Below are positions 7,201 to 14,639 of a DNA stretch of 38,276 nt, in pieces. Within the stretch, counting starts at the first letter, position 1. Every line of letters begins with the position of its first letter. The notes beneath the pieces are model-generated. The model was not told the DNA's origin and searched no databases. It worked only from the letters and a program-made list of their open reading frames with translations. A program made the translations under genes and the position numbers. Source of the DNA: Candidatus Allofournierella pullicola (GTDB lineage Bacteria; Bacillota; Clostridia; Oscillospirales; Ruminococcaceae); NCBI GenBank assembly GCA_019114225.1, contig DXFW01000023.1, positions 1 through 38,276 of the forward strand, read 5' to 3'.

Positions 7201-7713
7201 TCACTCGGCCTTTTGATAGACCGCTTCGATCTCGGCCACATACATGGTGTGATAGTCCTTTTCCGGGTACCAGCGCTCGTCGGCGTCGCAGCCGGGGGCA
7301 AAGCCCGCCGGGTCCAGCGGCTGGGTGTAGAGGGTGCGGCAGACCAGCACCGTCCGGGCCTGGGTGAAGGCGGGCGCGCCGTCGAAAGCGCACACCTCAA
7401 AGCCGGCCTTTCCGATCTTGTCCTCGTCCCGGCCGCTGACCCGGCCCAGATAGGCCAGGGCCTGCCGGTGCTCCTCACCGTAGAAGCTCAGGGTGAAACG
7501 CCCGGCGGCGTCCACAAACTCCTTGGTGAAGCGCTGGGGCCGAAGGAACACAAAGGCCACGTCCTTGCCCCACATCACACCCATGCCGCCCCAGCTGGCG
7601 GTCATGGTGTTCACCCTGCCCTCCTTTTCGGCGCTCACCAGCATCCACTGGCGGCCGATCATGGAAAAAGGCTCGGCGTGCAGGTCGCTCAGTTCGATCT
7701 TTTCAAAGGACAT
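7201..7713 (-). CDS. Flavin reductase-like FMN-binding protein
   Basis: A 170-residue single-domain protein of the flavin reductase-like split-barrel family. Evidence is the N-terminal block RQWMLVSAEKEGRVNTMTASWGGMGVMW, then FLRPQRFTKEFV and FTLSFYGEEHRQALAYLGRVSGRDEDK, which form the FMN pocket in this family. Members bind FMN and reduce flavins or small substrates with NAD(P)H. The physiological substrate cannot be read from sequence. It lies 6 bases after the CBS-domain gene and shares its promoter. The ribosome-binding site is weak, so coupling to the upstream gene is likely. Confidence 0.88.
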   Translation of the reverse strand: MSFEKIELSDLHAEPFSMIGRQWMLVSAEKEGRVNTMTASWGGMGVMWGKDVAFVFLRPQRFTKEFVDAAGRFTLSFYGEEHRQALAYLGRVSGRDEDKIGKAGFEVCAFDGAPAFTQARTVLVCRTLYTQPLDPAGFAPGCDADERWYPEKDYHTMYVAEIEAVYQKAE

Positions 7714-7719
7714 GTTTCA

Positions 7720-8172
7720 TCACACTCTGCTTTCTGTCTGGAACTTGTGCGGGACCGGGCGGCCCTTGCCGCCGCCCCGGTACCGGTCGTAGCAATACTG
7801 GATGATGGCGCCCCGCTTGACGATGCCGATGAAGCTGCGCTTGTCGTCCAGCACGGGCACAAAATTCTGGTTCATGGCGGCGGCCACCAGTTCGTCCATC
7901 TGGGTGTTCACCGTCACCGGAAGATAATCCCGTTTGCGGGGGATGGCTTTGATGGGGATGTCCTCCGCGTTTTCAATGCGAATGCCCTGATTCTTGATGG
8001 CCCAGAGCAAATCGCCCTCGGTCATGGTGCCCACATATTCCCCCTTGCGGTTGAGCATGGGGATGGAGGAATAGCGGTGATACTCCATCTTTTCCAACGC
8101 CTGCCGCAGTGTGAAATCGTCGTACAAAAATGCCACGTCCTGTTTGGGAGTCAGAAAAAACAGGATGTTCAC
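7720..8172 (-). CDS. CBS domain-pair protein
   Basis: A 150-residue protein made of two CBS motifs: residues about 5-60 (FTLRQALEKMEYHRYSSIPMLNRKGEYVGTMTEGDLL in two blocks) and about 75-130 (VTVNTQMDELVAAAMNQNFVPVLDD then FIGIVKRGAIIQY). CBS pairs form dimers that bind adenine nucleotides, so this may be a stand-alone energy sensor. GTG 8172 is preferred because AAAGAGG lies 8 bases upstream. A TTG two codons earlier is possible. It is first gene of a two-gene operon with the flavin reductase, which suggests, without proof, a link between energy status and redox chemistry. Confidence 0.88.
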   Translation of the reverse strand: MNILFFLTPKQDVAFLYDDFTLRQALEKMEYHRYSSIPMLNRKGEYVGTMTEGDLLWAIKNQGIRIENAEDIPIKAIPRKRDYLPVTVNTQMDELVAAAMNQNFVPVLDDKRSFIGIVKRGAIIQYCYDRYRGGGKGRPVPHKFQTESRV

Positions 8173-8228
8173 GCGCAAGACCTCTTTTCCCGAAGCGCCG
8201 TGCGCTTCGTCATTCTTTTGTTACCATT

Positions 8229-8237
8229 ATTATACCA
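8229..8237 (-). promoter_or_regulatory. Extended -10 promoter of the CBS/flavin-reductase operon
   Basis: Minus strand TGG-TATAAT (8237-8229), a perfect -10 hexamer with a TG extension. No good -35 hexamer was found. The start codon is about 57 bases downstream. Confidence 0.55.
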
Positions 8238-8351
8238 CGGCATGCGCCCCGGAGTGTGAAGAACTTGTTAAACCCGGCGGCATGGAGGCGGAAATTTTTT
8301 GCCCCGGGCAGGGCAAAACGGGCCGTTCCCCTTTTAAAATATCCGTTTCTA

Positions 8352-8360
8352 TGGTAGAAT
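8352..8360 (+). promoter_or_regulatory. Extended -10 promoter of the substrate-binding protein gene
   Basis: TGG-TAGAAT (8352-8360), 44 bases before the TTG start at 8405, with no convincing -35. It could drive the whole run through fakA. Confidence 0.45.
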
Positions 8361-8404
8361 AGAACACGACTATCCCATTCTGTGAGCCGAAAGGAGGCCG
8401 CATT

Positions 8405-9958
8405 TTGCCCCTTGCAAAACGAGCCGCCGCGCTGGCGCTGGCGGCCTGCCTTTTTCTGACCGGGTGCGGCGCGAAGCCGCAGGACGATTCGTCCCCCGCG
8501 CCCAGCTCTTCCCCCACGCCCGCCGCAGCCGCTGCCGCGGACCGGCTGGTGCTGGGCTACACCCCCGGCGACGGGCTGAACCCCTTCCTCACCGGCTCCA
8601 CGCTGGTGCGCCAGAACGCCGGGCTTTTGTACGAAAAACTGGTGGAGATCGGCCCCGATATGTCCATCGTTTACCGCCTGGCCAGCAGCATTGACGTGCT
8701 GGACCTGCAGGCGGTGATCCACATCCGGGGCGGCGCCACCTTTGCGGACGGCACCCCCGTCACCGCCGAGGACGCGGCCGCCAGCCTGGAAGCCGCCCGC
8801 ACCAGCCCCCTTTACAGCGGGCAGCTGACCAATGTGACCAAGGTGGAGGTGCGGGACGGCGCCGTGGTGGTGACCCTTGCCGCGCCGGACTCGCTGTTCA
8901 GCTATCTGTGCGACATTCCGGTGCTCAAAGCCTCGGAGACCGCCTCCTCCAGCCCCACTTCCAGCGGGCGCTATGTCTACAGTGAGGGCGAACTGGTGGA
9001 AAACCCCCGCTGCCTTTTTGCCGAGGGCGGCCAGCCGGAGCGGATCGGACTGACCGAAGTCAGCAGCTACAACGAGATGGTCTCGGGCCTGACGGTGGGC
9101 TCGCTGAACCTCTACCAGACCAGCGAGCTGAACGACTCGCCCTCCGGCGTTGCCAGCGAGCTGAGCTATTACCGCACCAACAACCTCATCTTCCTGGGCG
9201 TGAACGCCGCGGCGGCCCAAAGCAACGCCATGCTCTCGCCGCTGCTGGGCACCGCCGCCGGGCGCGGGCTGCTGAGCCAGACCATCGACCGGCGCATTCT
9301 GGCGGAAAAGGGTTACTATTCCCGCGCCTATCCGGCCACCGGGGCCATCAACAGCTTCTACCCCTGCGTGCTGACCCAGCAGGTCATCCTGCCGGAAGCC
9401 CAGCTGGACGAGGCGGGGGCCCGGGCGGCGCTGGCGGCGCTGGGCTACACCGAAAACACCATGGACGGCTTCTTCTACACCTCCGACGGCCAGAAGCTCA
9501 CGGTGCGCCTTCTGGTCTACAGCGGCAGCACCTACAAGCGCTATGCCGCCAGCCTTCTGGCGGACCAGCTGGAGGCGGTGGGCATTGCGGTGACGCTGGA
9601 ACAGACGGATGATTTTGAAGTTTTCCGCGAAAAAGTGCTTTTGGGCGATTTTGACCTGTACATCGGTGAGGTCAAGTTGTATAATAATATGGATATGAGC
9701 CCGTTTATGGAGGGCGGCGGGGCCAGCGCCGGCATTGTGCAGAGCGAAGCCCTTGCCGCGGCCTACACCGCCTTCCGCAGCAACATGAGCGCGGCGGGCG
9801 CCTACGAGGCTGCCTTTGCCGCCGAAATGCCCTTTGTGCCCCTTCTGTGGCGCAACGGCACCGTGGTGCACACCCGCAGCATTGAAGGGCTCACGTCCTC
9901 CATCAGCAATGTGTTCTATTCCCTGGGGCAGCTTCGGTTTGCCTCCGCAGACTCTTAA
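8405..9958 (+). CDS. ABC transporter substrate-binding lipoprotein, peptide/solute type (SBP_bac_5)
   Basis: Surface lipoprotein of 517 residues with signal peptide and lipobox LTGC at about residues 18-21, then a Ser/Pro/Ala-rich linker. The body matches family 5 binding proteins: LVLGYTPGDGLNPF near the start, then VIHIRGGATFADGTPVTAEDAAASLEA, the hallmark block of oligopeptide/dipeptide/nickel binders. These proteins deliver peptides to an ABC permease. No permease or ATPase gene is adjacent, so it is an orphan here or has another role. TTG 8405 is preferred because AAAGGAGG lies 7 bases upstream. The asp23-type gene follows after 20 bases. Confidence 0.88.
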   Translation: MPLAKRAAALALAACLFLTGCGAKPQDDSSPAPSSSPTPAAAAAADRLVLGYTPGDGLNPFLTGSTLVRQNAGLLYEKLVEIGPDMSIVYRLASSIDVLDLQAVIHIRGGATFADGTPVTAEDAAASLEAARTSPLYSGQLTNVTKVEVRDGAVVVTLAAPDSLFSYLCDIPVLKASETASSSPTSSGRYVYSEGELVENPRCLFAEGGQPERIGLTEVSSYNEMVSGLTVGSLNLYQTSELNDSPSGVASELSYYRTNNLIFLGVNAAAAQSNAMLSPLLGTAAGRGLLSQTIDRRILAEKGYYSRAYPATGAINSFYPCVLTQQVILPEAQLDEAGARAALAALGYTENTMDGFFYTSDGQKLTVRLLVYSGSTYKRYAASLLADQLEAVGIAVTLEQTDDFEVFREKVLLGDFDLYIGEVKLYNNMDMSPFMEGGGASAGIVQSEALAAAYTAFRSNMSAAGAYEAAFAAEMPFVPLLWRNGTVVHTRSIEGLTSSISNVFYSLGQLRFASADS

Positions 9959-9978
9959 CCGAACAGGAGGTTGTTTGT

Positions 9979-10332
9979 ATGATCACCTTGCAAAACCCGC
10001 TGGGCACCATCAGCATGAACGCCGACTATTTTGCCGAACTGGTCAGCCTGGCAGCCCGCAGCTGCTACGGTGTGGCCGGCATGGCCACCGGCGGCGCCCA
10101 TGACGATTTCAAAAGCCTGTTCTTCGGGAGCGATTTTCCCGAGAAGGGCGTGCGGGTGACCCAGAACGAGGGCAAGCTCACCATCGAGCTGCACATCAAG
10201 GTGGGCTATGGGCTGAACATCGCCACCATCGTGCAGAGCATTACCCACAAGGTCAAGCACGAGGTGGAGAATGCCACCGGCCTGAAGGTGGAGCGCATTG
10301 AGGTCTCTGTTGACGACATCGTGGCCGACTGA
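9979..10332 (+). CDS. Asp23/Gls24 family envelope stress protein
   Basis: A 117-residue protein of the Asp23/Gls24 (YloU) family: NPLGTISMNADYFAELVSLAARSCYGVAGMA at the start and VGYGLNIATIVQSITHKVKHEVENATGLKVERIEVSVDDI at the end, described here as two blocks, are characteristic. Family members are associated with envelope homeostasis and in Firmicutes lie directly upstream of the fatty-acid kinase gene, as here. AACAGGAGG lies 9 bases before the ATG. It lies 20 bases after the binding-protein gene and 66 before fakA, with no terminator between, so the three may be co-transcribed. Confidence 0.9.
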   Translation: MITLQNPLGTISMNADYFAELVSLAARSCYGVAGMATGGAHDDFKSLFFGSDFPEKGVRVTQNEGKLTIELHIKVGYGLNIATIVQSITHKVKHEVENATGLKVERIEVSVDDIVAD

Positions 10333-10398
10333 CGGCCCTTTCCGCCGCTTCCGCCCCCGGCGGGCGGCCCCCATAACTTTGATGTTGAGGTGTACTGT

Positions 10399-12087
10399 AT
10401 GATTACTGGTCGTATCCTGCGTGACGCCATTCTTTCCGGCGCCAACAACATTTCCAACCAGCGTTCCCGGGTGGACGAACTGAACGTCTTCCCCGTGCCG
10501 GACGGCGACACCGGCACCAACATGAGCATGACCGTGGGCGCGGCGCGGCCCGAACTGGAAGCCATGAGCGACGACTGCACCGTGGGCGAGGCCGCCAAGG
10601 CCGCCGCCGGCGCAATGCTGCGGGGCGCCCGGGGCAACTCCGGCGTGATCACCAGCCTGCTGTTCCGGGGCTTCTCCAAAGCGCTGGACGGCAAAAAGAC
10701 CGCCGACGCCGCCGACGTGGTGGCCGCCCTGCAGAAGGGCGTGGAGGCCGCCTACAAGGCCGTGATGAAGCCCACCGAGGGCACCATGCTCACCGTGGCC
10801 CGCGTGGCCAGCGAAGAGGCCGCCGCCTCCGGCATTGCCGACGTGGTGGAACTGTGGCAGCTGGTGATGAGCGCCGGCCAGCGTGCCCTGGAAAACACCC
10901 CCAACCAGCTGCCCGTGCTGAAGAAGGCCGGCGTGGTGGACGCGGGCGGCCAGGGCCTGATGGTCATCTTTGAGGGCATGCAGATCGTGTTTGAGGGCGG
11001 CAAGCCCGTGCAGTGCGAGGAAGCGGCCCAGAACAAGGCCAAGCTCTCCACCGACGGCGCCGGCAAGGGCGTGTTCACCGACGACCTGATGAAGGTGGAG
11101 GACATCAAGAACGGCTACTGCACCCAGTTCCTGGTGAACAAGAACGAGGGCGCCAGCATTGCAAAGCTGCGGGCCTTCCTGGAGTCCAACGGCGACAGCG
11201 TGGTGGTCATCGAGGACGACGACGTGGCCAACTGCCATGTGCACACCGCCGACCCGGGCAAGATCCTGAGCCACGCCATCCAGTACGGCTACCTCACCGG
11301 CTTCAAGATCGAGAACATGCACGAGCAGTTCCTGGCCCGCCAGAAGCAGGGCAAGGGCCTGGAGAAGCAGAAGGCCGCCGAGGAAGCTCCCGCCGCCGCT
11401 TATCCCTACGCCGCGGTGGACCCCGAGCGCACCTTCGGCTTTGTGGCCGTGGCCGCCGGCGAGGGTCTGGCCTCCGTGTTCGCGGACCTGGGCGTGGACG
11501 CCGTGGTCAGCGGCGGACAGACCATGAACCCCGCCACCGAGGACATCCTGGCCGCCGTGCAGAGCGTGCCCGCCGGCACCGTGTTCGTGCTGCCCAACAA
11601 CAAGAACATCATCATGGCCGCCGAGCAGGCCCAGAAGATCGCCGACCGCAAGGTGATCGTGCTGCCCACCCGCACCATTCCCCAGGGCATTACCGCCATG
11701 CTCAGCTTTGACCCCGACGCCGACGCCGACGCCAACTCCATCGCCATGATGGAGGCCGCCGGCCGCGTGAGCACCGGCCTTGTGACCTTTGCCGCCCGCA
11801 ACAGCGACTTTGACGGCCACAAGATCAAGAAGGGCGACATCATGGCCATGGAGAACGGCAAGATCGTGAACATCGGCACCGACATCGCCAAGATGACCTA
11901 CCGTCTGGCCCGCAGCATGGTGAAGAAGGACACCAGCTTCATCACCCTCATCAGCGGCTGCGACGTGAGCGAGGAAGAAGCCCAGCGCACCCTGGAACTG
12001 GTGCAGGCCAAGGTGGGCGACAGCGTGGAAGTCACCCTCATCAACGGCGGCCAGCCGGTCTACTACTACATGATCGGCGTGGAATAA
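10399..12087 (+). CDS. fakA: DAK2/DegV-associated kinase, fatty acid kinase FakA-like
   Basis: Phosphorylates fatty acids held by a FakB/DegV-type binding protein, feeding host or medium fatty acids into phospholipid synthesis (known for S. aureus FakA). The 562-residue product shows the DhaL nucleotide-binding block NVFPVPDGDTGTNM at about residues 31-44 and GARGNSGVITSLLFRG near 77, a middle domain, and a C-terminal domain with GGQTMNPATEDILAA and LPNNKNI as in full-length FakA. ATG 10399 follows TTGAGG by 8-9 bases. No fakB gene is visible. The gene ends in its own terminator. In many Firmicutes recG lies nearby downstream. Confidence 0.9.
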   Translation: MITGRILRDAILSGANNISNQRSRVDELNVFPVPDGDTGTNMSMTVGAARPELEAMSDDCTVGEAAKAAAGAMLRGARGNSGVITSLLFRGFSKALDGKKTADAADVVAALQKGVEAAYKAVMKPTEGTMLTVARVASEEAAASGIADVVELWQLVMSAGQRALENTPNQLPVLKKAGVVDAGGQGLMVIFEGMQIVFEGGKPVQCEEAAQNKAKLSTDGAGKGVFTDDLMKVEDIKNGYCTQFLVNKNEGASIAKLRAFLESNGDSVVVIEDDDVANCHVHTADPGKILSHAIQYGYLTGFKIENMHEQFLARQKQGKGLEKQKAAEEAPAAAYPYAAVDPERTFGFVAVAAGEGLASVFADLGVDAVVSGGQTMNPATEDILAAVQSVPAGTVFVLPNNKNIIMAAEQAQKIADRKVIVLPTRTIPQGITAMLSFDPDADADANSIAMMEAAGRVSTGLVTFAARNSDFDGHKIKKGDIMAMENGKIVNIGTDIAKMTYRLARSMVKKDTSFITLISGCDVSEEEAQRTLELVQAKVGDSVEVTLINGGQPVYYYMIGVE

Positions 12088-12103
12088 ACCCACAAACACA
12101 ACG

Positions 12104-12135
12104 GCGGCAGGCGCATGAGCGCCTGCCGCTTTTTT
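12104..12135 (+). terminator. Intrinsic terminator after fakA
   Basis: A perfect 11-bp stem (12104-12114 with 12119-12129), 4-base loop, then six T. It separates fakA from the convergent sigma-factor gene. Confidence 0.9.
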
Positions 12136-12139
12136 GCTC

Positions 12140-12661
12140 TTATTCCCCTGCCAGGCGTTCCAGCCGGCCGCGCAGTTTTTTCAGCCCCCGGTAGCCGCAC
12201 TTGCGGGTCTGCTCATAGGGCAGGTGCAGCGCCCGGGCGATCTCGGCGTAGCTCATGCGCCGCACACAGCGCAGCCAGACGATGGTGCGCTCCTTTTCCG
12301 CCAGTTCTTCCAGCAGCCACTCCTCCAGTGAAGCCTCGCCCTCCCGGTCTGCCGCGCCGCCGTTGCAGACCGCCGCCTGGCGGGCCCGCTCCCAGCTTTG
12401 GTTTTTGCGGTAAAGGTCCAGGGCGCGGCGGTCCGCGATGGCGGCAAGATAGCTTTTCACGCTGCCGCGGACGGGGGAAAACCGCTTCCACTGAAGGCAG
12501 AAATCCGCCAGCGCCTCATAGACGCACTCCCAGGCGTCCTCCGGGTCCTGCAGGCGGCGGGAGCACACCCCCCACAAAAGATAACGGTACTGCTCCACCA
12601 GCGCCGCCGCCCCGCTTTCGGGGTCGGTGCGGAACAGCTCCAGCAATTCCTCGTCCCTCAT
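12140..12661 (-). CDS. ECF-type RNA polymerase sigma factor (173 aa)
   Basis: Compact sigma factor with only regions 2 and 4. Region 2 spans about residues 18-85 (DAWECVYEALADFCLQWKRF, then GSVKSYLAAIADRRALDLYRK). Region 4 spans about 115-165, with MSYAEIARALHLPYEQTRK as the HTH. The helix resembles that of the sigma fusion at 14640-16385 (both AEIARAL-x-LPYE). No anti-sigma gene is adjacent on the same unit. GAGGT lies about 7 bases before ATG 12661. An element at 12700-12733 upstream matches one upstream of the TPR gene, suggesting that an ECF sigma factor, perhaps this one, activates both. Confidence 0.85.
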   Translation of the reverse strand: MRDEELLELFRTDPESGAAALVEQYRYLLWGVCSRRLQDPEDAWECVYEALADFCLQWKRFSPVRGSVKSYLAAIADRRALDLYRKNQSWERARQAAVCNGGAADREGEASLEEWLLEELAEKERTIVWLRCVRRMSYAEIARALHLPYEQTRKCGYRGLKKLRGRLERLAGE

Positions 12662-12699
12662 CCGCGCACCTCTTTCAGCCCACAGCAGGCCGCTTTATA

Positions 12700-12733
12700 A
12701 CTGGATTCGCCCAAAACGCGCAAACGGGGACAA
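12700..12733 (-). promoter_or_regulatory. Putative ECF sigma promoter, copy 1
   Basis: Minus strand: TTGTCCCC (12733-12726), 16 bases including TTTGCGC, then CGAATCC (12709-12703). The 34-bp block is identical at 26 positions to that at 14556-14589 with the same spacing. The 16-base gap between the two conserved blocks is usual for ECF promoters. It would give a leader of about 35 bases to the sigma gene at 12661. Confidence 0.6.
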
Positions 12734-12760
12734 TATTTTCCTTTTCTGTCAGTTTTTTGC

Positions 12761-12799
12761 GAAAAAGCAAAGGCCCGGCCTTTTGAAAAAGGCCGGGCC
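12761..12799 (-). terminator. Intrinsic terminator after the TPR/membrane-protein operon
   Basis: Minus strand stem GGCCCGGCC (12799-12791) with GGCCGGGCC (12780-12772), followed by TTTGCTTTTT. It lies directly after the stop of the membrane protein gene at 12808. Confidence 0.75.
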
Positions 12800-12807
12800 G
12801 GGCTGTT

Positions 12808-13353
12808 TTAATACCAGTGGAAGGTGCCTTCGCCGGTGTTGGCGGTGGTGCCGCTGACGTAGTTCAGGTGGATGAGCACCTCCCGCCCGTCGTCGCTGTA
12901 GTAGACGGCGCTGCCGTCGCCGTTGCGGCGGCGCAGCTGCCAGCGGTTGTTGCCGTCATCGTAGATGATGTTTGGCAGCGTGCCGCGGCCCTGGGAGGCC
13001 GAATCCTCCGCCCCGCCCCGGAAGGCGGACGCGGAAGAGCCGCCGAAGAACAGGGGGCGGATGATGACGCTCCATCCGATCAGCGCCACCGGAACCGCGA
13101 ACGCCAGGCCGATGACAATGCCGATGGCCGCGCCCAGCATTTCGGGCTTGAACTTGAACAAAAGCCAGATCACCCCGTGGAGGGCCACGGTGAGGGCAAT
13201 GACCTTGCCGCCGCTCTCTTTGGCCAGGCCCCGGCCCGCCGTCCAGAGAACGCCCGCCACCGTGAACACCACGGCAAAGGCTGGGAAGTCATGGGCGGAG
13301 TCCACCATCAGGCCCAAAAAGGTGAGGAAATAGGGAACGATGAGTGAGATCAT
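12808..13353 (-). CDS. Membrane protein of unknown function (181 aa)
   Basis: Not recognised. The first 105 residues hold about four hydrophobic segments (starting LIVPYFLTFLGLMV, AFAVVFTVAGVLW, ALTVALHGVIWLLF, IGIVIGLAFAVPVALIGW). The C-terminal 75 residues are soluble, with GRGTLPNIIYDDGNNRWQLRR and YYSDDGREVLIHLNYVSG, a beta-rich pattern. The gene starts 18 bases after the TPR gene, with AAGGGGG upstream of the ATG, so the pair forms one unit under the ECF-like promoter at 14556-14589. It may be a membrane partner of the TPR protein. This is inferred from proximity alone. Confidence 0.7.
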   Translation of the reverse strand: MISLIVPYFLTFLGLMVDSAHDFPAFAVVFTVAGVLWTAGRGLAKESGGKVIALTVALHGVIWLLFKFKPEMLGAAIGIVIGLAFAVPVALIGWSVIIRPLFFGGSSASAFRGGAEDSASQGRGTLPNIIYDDGNNRWQLRRRNGDGSAVYYSDDGREVLIHLNYVSGTTANTGEGTFHWY

Positions 13354-13371
13354 ATCAGCACCCCCTTGCCT

Positions 13372-14505
13372 TCAGCCGAACAGGCCGAAAAAGCCTTTCT
13401 TTTTGGGCGCGCCGGGCAGCGGTGCGCCGCTTTGCAGCGCCTCGATATCCTTCATAAAGAGCGCGCAGCTCTGGGGCGCGGGGGCGGTTCCGGCGGGGTA
13501 TTCTCCGGCCAGGTCCGGCAGCTGGCCGGCCTTCAGCTGGGCCTCCATGGCCTTGCCGTAGCGGCGGAGATACTGCTGGTACTGCTGGCGGTAGTCGGCA
13601 AAGTCGTTGGGGTACTCCGCCCGCTGCTCAGCGGTGAGGGTGCCGTTCAGTTCGGCGGCCCGGTCCAGGTGCCACTTGGCATTGGCCAGCATTTTGCCGG
13701 ACTTGGAGAAATCCACCACGTTCAGACACAAAGAGGCCCGGAAGTACTCCGCCATGGCCTTGTAGCCCGCGGCCTCCATCAGGGCGCAGCCCCGCACAGC
13801 CGCCGCCAGCCACACCCCCTGGCCGGCCCCGTCGCCCCGGCCCGCCTCGAAGGCCTTGGCCACCGAGGCATAGGTGGAAAAAGCGTTGCCGGTGACCCGG
13901 AAGCTCCTGGTCTCGCCTCCCAGCGCCAGGGCGTACATCATGTCGAAGGCGCGGCCGTAGCCCTGCCAGTCGGCGTCGTTCATCATGCCCGGATGGGCCG
14001 CGCCGATGGTCTCGCCCAGCAGGATGACCTTGGTGTAGAGGGTCATGGCCTGGCCGTTGGCCCGCCCGAAGGACGCGGCGTTGAGGGTGCCGGCGGCGCC
14101 GCCCCGCAGCTTGTCCGCCTGGATCTTGCAGACGTTGGCCAGCAGGGTGCCCGCCTCGATGTTGCCCAGCTGATACCCCTTTTCCAGCGCCGGGCCGGCC
14201 TGGTCAAAATCGCCCAGCAGCATATAGGCGCTGCCCAGCCGGTTCCAGGCCAGGGCGTCCTCCGGCTCCAGACGCAGGTAGCGCTGGGCGCTGCGGGCGG
14301 CGGCGGTGTAGTCCTCCCGCACGTTCTCGCCCATGGTGTAAAAGTAGGCCATGGCCAGCCCCGCCGCGTCCGCGTCCTCCTTTTCCAGGGCCTGGGTCAG
14401 CCGGAAGGCCTCGTCGTCCCGGTCCGCGTTGATGAGCCCTTCGATCGCCTGCACTCTCTGGCGCCGCTCTTCGGGCGCCAGGCCGCTTTTCTTTCCAAAC
14501 AGCAT
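13372..14505 (-). CDS. TPR/Sel1-like repeat protein of unknown function (377 aa)
   Basis: No enzyme motif is visible. Residues about 15-130 carry helical repeats of the TPR/Sel1 type: YFYTMGENVREDYTAAARSA, then EDALAWNRLGSAYMLLGDFDQAGPALEKGYQLGN in two blocks. The rest is helical, with an EYPNDFADYRQQYQQYLRRYGKAM block. The C-terminus is KKKGFFGLFG and the N-terminus MLFGKKSG, both lysine/phenylalanine-rich ends that could contact the membrane. No signal peptide is seen, so it is likely cytosolic. GGAGG lies 8 bases before ATG 14505. It is first gene of a two-gene unit with the membrane protein at 12808. Confidence 0.7.
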   Translation of the reverse strand: MLFGKKSGLAPEERRQRVQAIEGLINADRDDEAFRLTQALEKEDADAAGLAMAYFYTMGENVREDYTAAARSAQRYLRLEPEDALAWNRLGSAYMLLGDFDQAGPALEKGYQLGNIEAGTLLANVCKIQADKLRGGAAGTLNAASFGRANGQAMTLYTKVILLGETIGAAHPGMMNDADWQGYGRAFDMMYALALGGETRSFRVTGNAFSTYASVAKAFEAGRGDGAGQGVWLAAAVRGCALMEAAGYKAMAEYFRASLCLNVVDFSKSGKMLANAKWHLDRAAELNGTLTAEQRAEYPNDFADYRQQYQQYLRRYGKAMEAQLKAGQLPDLAGEYPAGTAPAPQSCALFMKDIEALQSGAPLPGAPKKKGFFGLFG

Positions 14506-14555
14506 GATTTTCTCCTCCTGTTTTTCAAAGCGCAGTAAAACGCTTTGCTTCTTTT

Positions 14556-14589
14556 ACAGGATTCGTCCGCGCGGCGCAAAAGGGGACAA
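14556..14589 (-). promoter_or_regulatory. Putative ECF sigma promoter, copy 2
   Basis: Minus strand TTGTCCCC (14589-14582), 16 bases including TTTGCGC, then CGAATCC (14565-14559), matching copy 1 at 12700-12733. It begins inside the T-run of the terminator of the sigma-fusion gene and precedes the TPR gene by about 50 bases. Confidence 0.6.
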
Positions 14590-14628
14590 AAAAAGCCGCC
14601 CTTCGCGCATTTTGTGCGCGAAGGGCGG
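14588..14628 (-). terminator. Intrinsic terminator after the sigma-fusion gene
   Basis: A perfect 14-bp stem (14596-14609 with 14615-14628), 5-base loop, followed on the minus strand by seven T (14594-14588). The T-run overlaps the first bases of the promoter element that follows. Confidence 0.88.
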
Positions 14629-14639
14629 GATCTTTTTGT

